A stretch of DNA of 64,000 nt from Cryptomeria japonica (lineage: Eukaryota > Streptophyta > Pinopsida > Cupressales > Cupressaceae). Positions within the stretch are counted from its first letter, which is position 1. Each line of letters begins with the position of its first letter. The DNA is taken from positions 342,042,717-342,106,716 of the forward strand of contig NC_081414.1 in the NCBI RefSeq assembly GCF_030272615.1, given 5' to 3'. The notes beneath the pieces are model-generated. The model made no database searches, was not told where the DNA came from, and worked only from the letters and a program-made list of their open reading frames with translations. The position numbers and the translations under genes are program-made. Positions 12,051 to 23,429 of this stretch are shown one piece after another.

Positions 12051-12819
12051 CCAATTAGAAGTTTTTCCCAAAAATTTTCAGAGTTCTGAAGAAGTAATGA
12101 CTACGGAGCTCTAGTTCAAAGCACAAATGAAATAATCTTTATAACCCAAAAATATTAGATGGTAGTACTTAGAGAAAGCTTTCCAACGAGTATAATTTTG
12201 TTATATTTTGAATTTATTATGTTCTTGTTTTTTTAATTTTATGGAAAATGGGTTTTTCACCGAACATGAACTTCTTTGTTCAACGCATTGGGAAAAATAA
12301 GAAACTAATTCAAAAAAATTCTGAAAAATATCTATACCCCTGGTATTGATGTCTTCTTTCTAACAAAGAAAATAAAATTGAATTTTGATTTATATAGAAC
12401 AAGTTATGTTTTCAAACGTAAACCTATGTCTGAATTATGACTAGTCGGACTTCAAAACTTTATAAAATGAAAAATATTGAACATATCACTATAAAACCAA
12501 ATGCAAGCCCTGGATATTGATGTTACAAACCAAAATTCGAAAGGATTGAGTTTTTATCATTTATAGAAAAAAAGTTATGCATTTCGGGAGGCACATCACT
12601 CTTAAAAAATGTAGTTTGTTGTAAAAAACTACTTTTCGAGGGAGATGGAAATTTTTTTTAAAAATCCTTCAAAAAAATTTGAAAAAAATGTATATAGAAT
12701 CTACAAACAAAATGCTAGAAATCACTAATTTACATCATCTTCAAATTTTTAATAGTTTAAAAGTTATAGTTCTCGAAAGTTGAAGATTATTTTAAAAATG
12801 TACATCTCAGTGTCAAAAG
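12051..12819. other. right subterminal AT-rich region of the transposon
   Basis: No reading frame. The stretch contains several loosely similar sentences built around AAAGCTTTCCAACGAG, AAATTCAAAA and AGTTATG words, and a local near-palindrome TAGTTTGTTGTAAAAAACTA (12609-12628). It separates the subterminal motif cluster from the right TIR. Confidence 0.4.
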
Positions 12820-12860
12820 TGGCAAAAAAGTGGGAACCATTATTGTGAATTCACCCACAT
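12820..12860 (-). repeat. right terminal inverted repeat with ACAT target duplication
   Basis: Read on the minus strand from 12856 this begins GGGTGAATTCACAA and continues through GTTCCCACTTTTTTGCCA, matching the left end. ACAT follows at 12857-12860 and equals 1397-1400. Joining the flanks across one ACAT leaves an unbroken reading frame, which is independent support for the junction. Confidence 0.85.
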
Positions 12861-12981
12861 ACATGTCTCTATTCCACAATCTTCCATCCCTCTCAACAAC
12901 ACTGCTAATTTCATCAATGCTTCTCTTCCTCCCACCACAACAATCTGCAGGTCATGACCAATCGTCACTCAAGGGGGAGAT
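12861..12981 (+). pseudogene. right part of the split ORF plus a copia-type polypurine tract
   Basis: The first 95 bases continue the frame of 1224-1396 and end at a TGA near 12955. They are followed by CAAGGGGGAGAT (12970-12981), which matches the polypurine tract that precedes the LTRs of the copia elements further right. The transposon therefore landed close to the 3' end of a copia-type element. Confidence 0.5.
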
Positions 12982-14126
12982 TGTTGGTAAGAGACACTAT
13001 ACCAGTAGATATTTGTGCATGAGGAATATTTTAGGTTTGTCATTGATGGCAACTCAATTCAGAAATTCTATCTGGTATATGTAGAAGTGATCTACTAGAA
13101 TTTTGAGAAGTTTGTTATTTATTTATACTTAAGTCTGGAAGGTGAAATACAAAATGTGGATACATTGAGTAATATCTCAATTTTGATTGCATATTTTTTG
13201 TTGTGGTGATAGAGGTAGTTGATTGGACGTTGGAGGCAACTTATTTTGTAATCCTAGTCTCTGGTATTGATTCACATGCAAGATTGAAGATCCGATATCC
13301 AGTAATTTAGAAGAACAGAGTTATTTTGGTGTAACATGTTATGCAGAATCTTTGGGATGATTTCAGTGATTGGTACTAAGTTAGAGGTGATTGAGCCGAC
13401 GTGTGTGAAGCATTTTATCAAATTTTTAGGTCTGCATATGGATTTGTAATCGAATTGAGCCAACCTATTGTTACACATTTCATGTTGTGTTATGTGGTTT
13501 TCAGGTCAACATGGAATTGATTTAATCTGGTGGTGCAAATATATATGATCGATTCATTTGAGCATTTTGTATATAGATGTCAGTGTGTGAAGGTTTTATG
13601 AGTATTGGTGCACAGTTTCATGTGTGCTATCTTTAGATTGGTGCTCCAGTATGTGACAGAGCAATAGAACAAAGCAATTTGATAGAACATTGGAAGAAGA
13701 CCTTTTGTGCTTAACCAGAACTGCATTTTGGCATTTGTAGATGCTACTCATTAGTTCATTCAATCAGTTATCATTTTTAATCCTTGTAAGCCCATGAGCC
13801 TTCCTCTAGAGTTGTAGCCCTCTTTTTTAATTGAGTAGTGAGCTCTAGAGAGTGTTCCTCAATGCATGTGCATTCCCCTCTTGTAATATTATTATATTCC
13901 TGATCAAAGTATTATAATATTGTGGGTCTCAATCCCACCATGGTTTTTCCCTTTCCAGGTTTCCACGTAAAAATTCCGGTATTATGGTTTTATGCTTGTT
14001 TGCATTTATTTTCTGCACTTTGCTTTTATTTGAATTTGTATCTGGTGGTTTGAGAATCAAGTTAAGAAAGTTATTAATTGTAGAACACTAATTCACCCCC
14101 CCTCTCAGTGTTCATTTATTCCAACA
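12982..14126 (+). repeat. copia-type LTR (solo or 3' LTR)
   Basis: The sequence runs from TGTTGGTAAG to TTCCAACA, about 1145 bp. A polypurine tract lies directly upstream and no primer-binding site follows, so it behaves as a 3' LTR. Inside, at 13931-13969, is the box CCCACCATGGTTTTTCC...GGTTTCCACGTAA that also occurs in all other copia LTRs of the window, and near the end CACCCCCCCTCTCAGTGTTC. No matching 5' LTR and no target duplication were found in the window. Confidence 0.75.
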
Positions 14127-14189
14127 TAATAAACCACTATCCAGAGCTCCAACTCCTCTATCTCCTCCTCGTTCTTTTCTACCAGAAAA

Positions 14190-15379
14190 TATAGGCATGA
14201 AGAAGAAAGAGGGGATAGATTTAATTGTTAATTTGAATGTGATTTTGCAAGATGGTACTCAATTAGGAATTGAAGGGATGGTTGGTTTGGATAAGCTTGC
14301 AGCCATTATAGAGCAGATAGATTCTACAAGTCAAGAAGAAATAAAGATGCACTTACCAATTCCTCCAACATTCATGTGGCTAGAATTGTTGTTTCAAATG
14401 TACCTAACCATTCAAGAGGAACGTGAAACCTAGAAACAAGAAAAGGAAAAATTGTAGAATGAAATCAATAGGAAGGATAAGGAAATTCTTAAATTGAAAG
14501 CCAGTTTGGGAGAGGTCATGGAGTTAGTCCCTCAAATTGTGCAATGTCAGCCTCCACCCAGAGTTTATTCTTTATACTTAAAAGAACTCTATGTTTCTTA
14601 TTAGTTATCATGAGAGTTTTTTGGTTTATGTTCTTCTCTGCTAACCCCAAGAGAGTTTCCATGTGCATATGAGACTTCAAATTCTATTGACAAAAACTTG
14701 CTTTGTGAGTTATATTTGCATAATTATGCAGTTCTAGTTAACACTCATTGGAACCCTCTATTATACATTGGTGATGTTCAACTCAAGGCATTCATGTCTT
14801 ACATCCAGAATTAGAGTAGTTGGAGTCAATAGTTTAGGCAATATAGGGATCTGGAATTCACCTTTCCATTGGAATTAAGAGTTGAGACATCTGACTCAGA
14901 CAATATATTGTACCAATGGAATTAGATTTTAAGTGACAACAAGAACAAAGACCTTATTTTGATAAACAGGGAACAAGTGTACAAAGAATATGAAGCAATG
15001 GCTAAGACTTCAACACGCATGGTGGAATGGGTTGCCAGATGAATTAAAGTAGTGGGAACTCCACTCTCTTTAGAAATACCATACAATGTTGAAAAGAGAA
15101 ATCGGGTACATCTAGTTGGGAAGATCATTGTAGGAAAGGTGGATTCCTCTCACATTTCAACCTCCACTTATACTATACCCTATTACAGATTGGAAGAACC
15201 TTCAAACATATGAAAAAGAAGTTGAGGATTGTTGTTGGAAAGAAATAGAAGAAAATCAGGGTTTTATTGGGATCCATATGTTTAGGCTACAAGGGAGACA
15301 AAAGTGACAAATTTTAGAAATGAAATATTTGAGGAACACGCTAATGCTTGAGGACAATTATTAGTTAGGTTGGGGGAAA
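14190..15379 (+). pseudogene. degenerate ORF of a presumed gypsy-type element
   Basis: A plus-strand frame starts at ATG 14197 and can be followed through several stops to about 15350. The first 78 codons are open: acidic, with a GIEGMVGLDKLAAIIEQID segment. A coiled-coil-like stretch (QEKEKL, NRKDKEILKLKASLGEVMELV) follows at about 14430-14530. Later pieces include YLHNYAVLVNTHWNPLLYIGDVQLKAFMSYIQN near 14710-14810. No protein family is recognised. The downstream tract TTGGGGGAAATGATAAG looks like a gypsy polypurine tract and LTR start, so this may be the last internal ORF of such an element. Confidence 0.35.
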
Positions 15380-16300
15380 TGATAAGTCATCTTTTTGGCT
15401 ATTTTATGAACTTTATGTTATGCTAGATTTGTCATTTTGTAACTCAGACATTACAGTTAAGATAGATATAAGCCTTTTTGTGTTAACCTATGAACTTTTC
15501 TATCTATTAAACAACCTTATAAATGATATATTAAATCCATTTTAATGATAAGGGAATACTTGATTAAATGTTGATTAAAAGTAGTATTATTCAAATATAT
15601 TATGCATGTTAACTTCTATTTATATAGCTGGAGGAAAGACCAAGTCAATAAAGGACATTTGTTGTTGATTCAAAGAATTACAGTCCTAATCAAATAGAAC
15701 TGCTAAACTAGTCAAGCCAGCAACTGTTACCTATCATAAAACTCCTAGTTGTAGTTGATGCAGTTGTTTCTTTAGAACATGTGTCGATTTGTTGAGGAAA
15801 TCTAGAGGAAACCTTGGCCTATATTTGTGCATGAGACTGAGTCCTAGAATGATTCATCCTTCTATGCTTTTATTTCTAATAAAAGTCATCCTCCTAGTTT
15901 GTTGGGAGTGGATCGGCTATATAGTTAGTTAGTTGTAGAATCTCTTATAAATCCATTGATTAGAGATGGAGAAGGTAATGCAATTTTATCTTACTTGAGC
16001 CCCGAGTGTACTTTATTTCATAGTTGAAAATAATAAAGAGATTTCAGTTCCGTCATATTCATTGTCAAAAAGTATCAATGTGTTTATGATGCTTTTGTAA
16101 TCTTTATATTTGGTTAAGATTCTGGAAGCTCATCGAAGGAGGGCCTCTTGGAGAGCATCCATGTTCATTTACTTTCATTCTCTTATGTGTGAGTTGATTA
16201 GCAAGTTTATGTTCGTTGGTTAGAATCTTTCAGTTGGTTGTCTAGCAGCCACAAAAACTTCATTGTGTGACTATTCCTGCAACTGAAGGAAACAAGAGTT
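15380..16300 (+). repeat. probable gypsy LTR fragment, 3' end undefined
   Basis: It begins TGATAAGTCATC directly after TTGGGGGAAA, a common arrangement of polypurine tract and LTR in plant Ty3/gypsy elements. AATAATAAAGAGATTT near 16028 could be a polyadenylation region. No second copy exists in the window, so neither the end nor the assignment can be proven. Confidence 0.35.
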
Positions 16301-17739
16301 TTATGATTACCAGTTGGATAGTTTATTTTTTGCATAAAGTTATAAGTTTCATATTAAGTAGATTAAGTTGATATGAGTAGAAACAACTCTAGAATTCAAT
16401 GCTTTCCATCAATTTCTTGCTTCAAGCTTAAGTTAAGTATTCCTTATGAGTTTATTAGTGCCCATATAGTGTAGACCTATTTCAAGTATGTGTTCTTGGC
16501 TTGACAAGTGAATGAGCTTATGATTAATGAATTAGTAGTTGAATGGTGTAGAGAATTGAACCTTTCGGTCAAGAAAATATGTCTTAATTACTAGGGAATT
16601 ATTAGGAATCAATAGATCCCATCAAGATTTTGTGGTGCGAAGGTTGTTTGGATTTCCAATGGAGTAAAAGAATTAACCTCTATCTATAAAATTCTATATT
16701 CTTCTGAAGTGTAAACACAAAGAAATTTAGTTGAATTTTATAAAACATTGATAAACTGTTGGTGAAATGACATTTAAATTATTAGTGAAGTGGCATGAAA
16801 CATGAAAAAAATGCCATTTTATGAAGAGGCATATTAGTGAGGTAGGCATAATGATCTTGTCAATGAAAGAAAAGAAGGAGAAGAGTCAAGGTTCCAACGT
16901 ATTTTTAGTTCTTTTATAAACATAAAGTGAGTAAAGTGATTTTATTTTGATGGTTAAGCTATGTTTTTAAAAAGGATTAGGGTTTAAGTTGATAATGAAA
17001 AAGTGAATTTGATGTTATTGAGAATGTAAAGTATAATCTAGTTTTGTAAGTTCTAAATGGGAAAATGTGCAAATGATTAGAAAATGGCCCATCACTTAAG
17101 TCATGGTAGGATTTAAAAATATTTTGTGTGCTTTTATATTAATAAAAAGGGATGAATGATCTAACTTAGACTAATTTATGGTTTTGGGAAAAAACATGCA
17201 TTAAATGTAAAAGCATGAATGAGTTAAGAAAACCTAATGAATTAAGTTATGTTGGAGTTTCAATCTTTGTTCTTTCACACAAAATACAAATGTGGAAGAA
17301 AATAGCAATTATCAAATATGCTTGGTTGCTTCTCCTAATTGTTGAGATTTCTCAATCCCCCTACACCCTTGCACAAAGTGTAAATGCATATGGAAACCTA
17401 AGTTTCATGATAGGAAACTTTTATTACTTTACTTGATATCTTTTTTGAGAATTTAGAATAGTTGACTTCACGCCTAAATTAACTATCATATAATAGTAAG
17501 CCAAAAAATATATATAAATAATTACAAAACAAAGTCTAGTATTGTGATTTTCTATTATCATTTTAAAAAGGAGAGCTTATCATTTCAAAAAAAAAAAGGT
17601 AAAAAAAAATAAAAAAATTGATCCAATGTTTTGTTTCCGTATAAAAGTTGAATGCTATGATTTATAAATGTAAAACTCAAAATAATTGGTAAAACAAATT
17701 GTCATCTTTTAATGCTAATTGTAATGATATTTGGTAATG
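16301..17739. other. no recognised feature
   Basis: AT-rich sequence with only short frames (for example 17215-17436) that lack motifs. A poly-A rich patch lies at 17587-17620. It abuts the LINE fragment. Confidence 0.5.
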
Positions 17740-19620
17740 ACATTTTGACTTGCGGGTTGGAAAGGTAAATTTCTTAGTAGTGCAGGGAAACTCCAACTCC
17801 TTGCAACTTCCCTCTAGGGTATCCCTGTTTATTTCCTCTCCCTATTCAAAATATTGGGTGCCATGGGGGAGAAGCTCAAGAAGATTCAAAGAACTTTCCT
17901 CTGGACGAGTTTGGAAGAAAAGAAATGCCTCTCTCTGGTTAATTGGGATACTACTTGGTTGCCTAAGACCATGGGGGGTCTAGGTATCAGAAAGATAAAT
18001 GCCTTGAACAAGGCCTTAATGGCCAAAGTGGGTTGTAACCTAGCTAAAGGGGAGATAGATTGGTGTAACATTATCAGAGCCAAGTACCTAGAAAGGGAGC
18101 AGTTCTACTTCAACTTGAGTTCAATTAGCCTACCTCCTAGTTCTAAATTGTGGAACAACATTCTCAAGATTAGACCTATTATTAGAGAGGGAATGAAGTG
18201 GCAAATTGGAAATGGTAGAAAGATCAGATTCTAGGAAGATACATGGTTGGAAGATAAACCTCTGGTTAAAACCCGCTTCTGCCAATTAATGAACACTCTA
18301 AAAGACCATTTTGGTAATTATATTACTGACTACATTATGCTGGGGGGAGGAAAGTGGAAAAAAATTTCTCTAATCTTTACTGATTGGCCTGACCTATTGC
18401 CTAGGGCCCTTGAACTCCGGGACCTCATGCACACATCATGGATACCTCTATCTCCACATGAGGATAATTTCATCTGGAAGGGGACTTATTCTTGGGATTG
18501 CTCGATCAGATCTTCTTACAGACAACTCTTGAGATTCAGTGGGGATATGGAATTTTGGAAAAAGATCTGGAACCCACAACTTATTCCAAAGATTAATTTT
18601 TTTGGTGGATCCTTATGCATGGTAAATTTTTGACCCAGGATAACTTGAGAAGAAGGGGCTTCCAATTACCTAACATATGCATCCTCTGTAAATCAGAGGA
18701 GGAATCCATCAACCATCTCTTTATCCACTACCTCTTTGTTAGACACTTGTGGACCATCACCCTTGATAAATGTGGCCTCCAATGGGTATTCCATGGAGAC
18801 ATACACCAATTTATGAATGATTGATCGTCACCTTCCCATCATCCCCTAGTATACAACTATGGAAGTAGATCCCTCCTCATATATGTTGGAGTGTTTGGAA
18901 AGAAAGAAATAACAGAATATTCAGGGATGTTGAAACCTCCCTGGATAATGTTTTTAATAGCTGCTTCAAGATGATCATGAATAATATCTCATTGACTAGA
19001 TGGAAAACCCCCTCCAACCCCCCTAACCCAATTGATTGGAGAATTGCTAAACATTTGAAACTTCCCTTAAAGTTTAAGTTGTTTAACAACACTAAGAAGA
19101 TCAATAGAAAAAGGAACAAATGGGAAGCCTAAAGTCCCTCATGGCACAAATTAAACTTTGACGGGATAGCCTGCAATAACAGGAAAGCAAGAGGTGGTGC
19201 TATATGTGATCATTAGGGTGGTCTTATCACCGCCTTTGTGGGAAGCCCGAGGAATCATATTGTCAATCAAGTTGAGGGAATGACCCTTTTATGGGGAATG
19301 AAGTTTGTCACTGCCATAAGTATCAGACAACTTGAAATTGAAGGGGATTCAAAAATAATTGTTGAGGCTATCAAGAGTAGAACTGCAATGGGTTGGAAGG
19401 TGGAAGAAATTCTGAGAGATACCAGAGTGCTTTTAGCTAATCTCGGCAGTTTCACTATCCGCCATATTTATAGAGAAGGAAATGCATCTACTGACTCAAT
19501 GGTTGTTGTCGACATGCCGCAAGAGTGATTACGGTGTTGGAGGAGCACTGATCTGCTGCCAATGACCACCAAGGAAATTTTGGAGAAAGAAAAGATTAAG
19601 CCTTAATGTTGATTCCCCTC
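17740..19620 (+). pseudogene. LINE (non-LTR retrotransposon) 3' fragment: RT tail, zinc-binding region, RNase H
   Basis: The 5' part of ORF2 (endonuclease and RT catalytic core) is absent. About 17850-18230 encodes the region behind the RT thumb (LNKALMAKVGCNLAKG, IGNGRKIRF). 18247-18830 matches the plant RT zinc-binding region: SSYRQLL, FWKKIWNPQLIPKIN, then NLRRRGFQLPNICILC with SEEESINHLF. A frameshift near 18605 changes frame within it. An RNase H domain follows at about 19140-19525: NFDG, NQVEGMTLLWG, IEGDSKIIVEAI, and a last Asp in NASTDSM, so the D-E-D-D set is visible, with one TAG at 19214-19216. The strand is plus throughout. The product would copy the element's RNA into DNA at the nick. 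Stops, a frameshift and 5' truncation show it is dead; 5' truncation is usual for LINE insertions. Confidence 0.85.
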
Positions 19621-19776
19621 CCTCTGCTTTTCCCTTTAATCAGTTGTAATCTGATGAGGATCATAAATTACCAAATTTTGAATTTGAAGTCGAAACCCAC
19701 CAATGTGGGACGGATATGCCACGTAGCGGCATATGGCCTAGTCATCATTCTCAAAATAATCTAATGGGATTAATTA

Positions 19777-21490
19777 ATGATTTTATCTACTTGTGGAGTA
19801 CCAATATCGAAAAAAGGCAATATTTTTTTAATCAGCCGAACTAATGACATTGGCAGTGATGAAGACAATAGTTTGTCTCGGCTAAGTAACATTGGGTGGA
19901 TTGATGGTTTGCACAAGCGGAATAGATCTTTTCCTTGGGTGATATGTTCAAACGCTACTTGTAATAATCACGGTGATTATTACATTGTTTTATATCATAA
20001 TTTGTTGGGTTTGCTTTTGGAATCTTCTCTGGCTATTGAGCGCCTTTGTTTTCTCTTTGGCTTGCTTCTCATTACTACTACTAAGCTAGAGGAAATGATA
20101 ATGGGGGATGATAGACTGACTCGAACTGGATAAAATGGATGATTTCAAAGCTAGGCTGGCAATTTGGTTTGTTTTTATGGAAGGAGGTATTGATAAGTTC
20201 ATGGAGAGTATAAAAGCCAATGACGAGAGACTATCTAAATAGTTTGTGGCTTCTTGGGAGGATAGAAGGGTCACTATGGGTGGCATTTATTTTGAAGTGA
20301 ACGAGGAGGTTATAGCTCAAGCGATGGGCCTTTCCATGGAAGGCTGAAAATGGAAAAAGTAAAGTCGTATCTCAGACACCAATAGTCTGAACCAATTCTT
20401 TTGCGAAGGTGAGAACCCTGTGAAGCAAGCTGGAGGATTTAATTGTGAGGAGCTTGCGTCACCATCGGACGAGGTGTGCTACATCATTATGAAATATTTC
20501 ACTCTCAAAGGATGGTATGGGGTTTTCTATTACTACCACCTCCCTTTTCTTAATCATCTTAGGAATAGGGACCTTATTTCTATTTCATTTTATTTATTGC
20601 ATTCTATGGCTGCTAATGTGAGAGATGTTGTTGAGGCTAAGAAGAAAAACAAGGATTATACTATTCTCCACCAAGGCCTTATCCTTCTCCTATATAACTT
20701 CCATTTGGCCCTTTGCCCTCACTGCACGATTTTGGTTCAAAATGTGTCGGAAAACCAGTCCTTCCCCAAGGCTGCTTCCAACCCTGAAAAAAACCCTACT
20801 CTCCTTCTCGAGCCTAGCTCCTCAAATAAGAAAAACAAGAAGCGTTCTTGCCACTCGGAGGACTCAAAACCCTTCGAGTCCAAGAAAGTGAGAATTCAAT
20901 AAATTGACTCCGATGTGGGGATCACTGATGAAGCCAACACTCCCCGTCGCTTTATGAGACTAGCGTCCGAACCCCTGAAAAAAGAGAAATCCTTAAAGGA
21001 CCCCTCCTCATCCCATGATATGAGGAATACCAACCCCTTTGATAAGGCGACCCCATCTCACTCTACCTCGACCCCTCATTCTGATAGCTCTACCCATATC
21101 TATGAGAGCCCTAAAAACCTTGGGAACTCAGATGATGAACCCAAGTCTCAGGCCAATTCCCCATTCCCTGCCCTCAGGTTTGAGAAAATGGTGGTTATTG
21201 AGGAAGCTAGCAATATCAAGGAGGAAGTAGATGGCAAGTTGTTGGAGATGGAGAAGAAAGTAGACACACTAAATGAACAAATGCAAGAAATTGCTAGCAG
21301 AGTGAATGTCGCTGAAAAAATACTGCATGAGGTCACCAAGTTCACACTGAAAGTTATGCACAGTTCTATGACCACTCTGTGTCTTTTGCAGGAAATACCC
21401 AGAAAGGAAAAAAGGAGGAGGAAGAGGACTACAAAGACTTCTTCAAATTTCTCACCAAGGAAGGGGCTAGGAGGCTCCTACCCAAGATGA
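19777..21490 (+). pseudogene. degenerate transposon-associated ORF with C-terminal coiled coil
   Basis: Four consecutive plus-strand pieces (19777-20133, about 20140-20410, 20420-20902 and 20915-21490) look like one protein of roughly 550 residues with a few stops and shifts. The middle holds GGIYFEVNEEVIAQAMGL and YYHLPFLNHLRNRDLI, followed by a Ser/Pro/Lys-rich linker with basic stretches, and near 21180-21380 a heptad-like segment (KLLEMEKKVDTLNEQMQEIA). From memory such proteins occur as extra ORFs in or beside plant transposons; no function is established. It begins 150-160 bp after the LINE 3' region in the same direction, so it could be the start of another element. Confidence 0.5.
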
Positions 21491-23429
21491 GTCATGGCAA
21501 AAGGAAGTAGGGATGTTAGTGACTTGGTGGTTTTTTGAGTTTTTGAATGGCCTTTGTGGCCTTACTGTTTATAGTTATGGTTATACTGCTTGCTAGTTAA
21601 TCTTGGACTTGTTTATCTTTAGCCATGCATGACATATTCTATGGTTTACTATGACTCTTTTAAACTCTATTAATATAGGCAGAATGTTTAAAGTTTTTGA
21701 TAGAGGAAAGTTATAAGAGACTATGTTTTTGTTGTTTCTCCACTAACGGTTTCTCATCTGTTGTTAATGTGTATGTATATGGGTCAACCCTCTTGTTTTG
21801 GCTGCTTTTAATATAAAAAACTATACTATAATCATATCTAACAATATCAACTAATATACATGAGTAAATATAATTCAAATTTATTCACAACTAATTTTTT
21901 CAATATTAATTTAACTCACATAATATTATTAAAAAAATTATTTTGAATTCTATTAACTTCATAAAAATAATGTGAATGAAAAATTTAGAGTAAAAATGTG
22001 GAAGAAGAAAACAAGTACAAAAAACAACATTATGTTTTTGATATTAAAGAATAGCAAAATGAGAATGTTGTCTCTATTACAACCACAACCCAATGATAGT
22101 AAAAACAAAATAACCACAAACAACAACATTATGTTGTAAAATTCAACTTTACTTATAAACATTGTAAAAAAGAAAAACCCTTATTGATCAATTAAATAGA
22201 TGATACCCAAAGGAAACAGTTTGAACATTTTTATCAAGATAAATAAAATAAAAAAACATTTCAGTTTTGAATGTTCAAACTACAAGAACATCCAAACTAT
22301 TAAAAATATACTCCATATCAACATCCGAAAAATTAGCCCTCTAAAGACAATATTGAATAAATAATTAATTTGTCATGATCTTTTTGTATGTATAGGTGGT
22401 ACAAGAAGAAAAGTATAGGTTGACAAGAAGAAAAGAGAAAAGTATAGGCGGTACAACAAGAACTAAATACATGTAAGAGATGTGAAAGACCCGCTGCAAT
22501 TGAAGTCTCTATCCAAAGTTAAAACGAGTCTACCAACATTGTATCTAATCTATCTGTAAAATAAGCCAAACGAGTCTACATCACCTATTTCATCATCCAC
22601 TTCGTCACGTGTGTATGTAATATCACATAATACAACTTTCCGAACTTTCAAAACTTCAAAATTTTATGAAACACTTTCGTAAGTTTAATTCTCTTCGATG
22701 TTCTCTATTTTTTAACGAAGAGTGAGCTTTTAAATTTATAATCTAAATTTAAGTATGGAGGAGTATTTTAAATATATAATTTTATTTTGCATGTATAATA
22801 AATTCATTTATATAATTTCTAAAATATAATGTCAATAAATTTTAAGGGATTTTTATTATTGTAAATATTCAATAACTTTGTGAAGAGTTTTATTTTGTTA
22901 ATATTGACATTATATAATTAATGTTTTATTTTTTCGTGTTTGATAGTTTTTTCTAATATCTAATATCAAGTAACCATTTTAAAATACAAATAAAATATTA
23001 ATATAACAATAAATATTGTGTTGGGTATTAGGTCCTAAAACTACTACTCCACAATCTTAGAACATTTATTGCCTTCAAGACAAGGATATGTCATTAAGAG
23101 AACAAAAGGGAGGTTCATCAATGCAATGTAGATGGTTAAAGGGTAATGATAAGAGTGAATGGTATTTCCTACATTTTGGGCTCAAATTAAACTTGAGAGA
23201 GATATTCCCAATGGTGTTATTAATATATTTTTACATCAACTAACATTTGATATAACAAAAAGTAGCAACTATACCTAATGTAAACCTGACCCCAACTATT
23301 GTCAGTAGGTTAAAGACAAACTAGTTAAACACATCCCCTCATATAGATGGTAACACCTTACAAATACACTTATGGATGACAATACTATTATAATCACTTA
23401 TGATAATTCTATTTGATATTTCATACTAT
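21491..23429. other. no recognised gene
   Basis: AT-rich. A small local duplication of AAGAAAAGTATAGG(T/C)GGTACAA occurs at about 22390-22460. The first 300 bp after the upstream ORF read like its 3' trailer. Nothing else was recognised. Confidence 0.5.

Larger units (their letters stand above)
1401..12856 (-). mobile_element. 11.46-kb Sola-like DNA transposon (inactive)
   Basis: The element is bounded by imperfect terminal inverted repeats of about 35-37 bp (1401-1435 and 12820-12856) and by identical 4-bp flanks ACAT (1397-1400 and 12857-12860). Inside are near-palindromic subterminal motifs at both ends, a satellite array (2277-5100), a microsatellite, and a spliced minus-strand transposase gene (about 10620 to 6680). 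A 4-bp target duplication together with a DDD transposase is the published description of the Sola superfamily; piggyBac always duplicates TTAA, and Chapaev is an alternative 4-bp group. The Sola assignment rests on motif style and duplication length, not on a search. The gene has nonsense codons and a lost catalytic Asp, so this copy cannot move on its own, but it could respond to an active relative because both ends are preserved. Confidence 0.8.

Noticed and set aside
20086-21375. Minus-strand frames opposite the ORF at 19777-21490
   Set aside because: They are complements of the coiled-coil and Lys-rich coding sequence on the plus strand.
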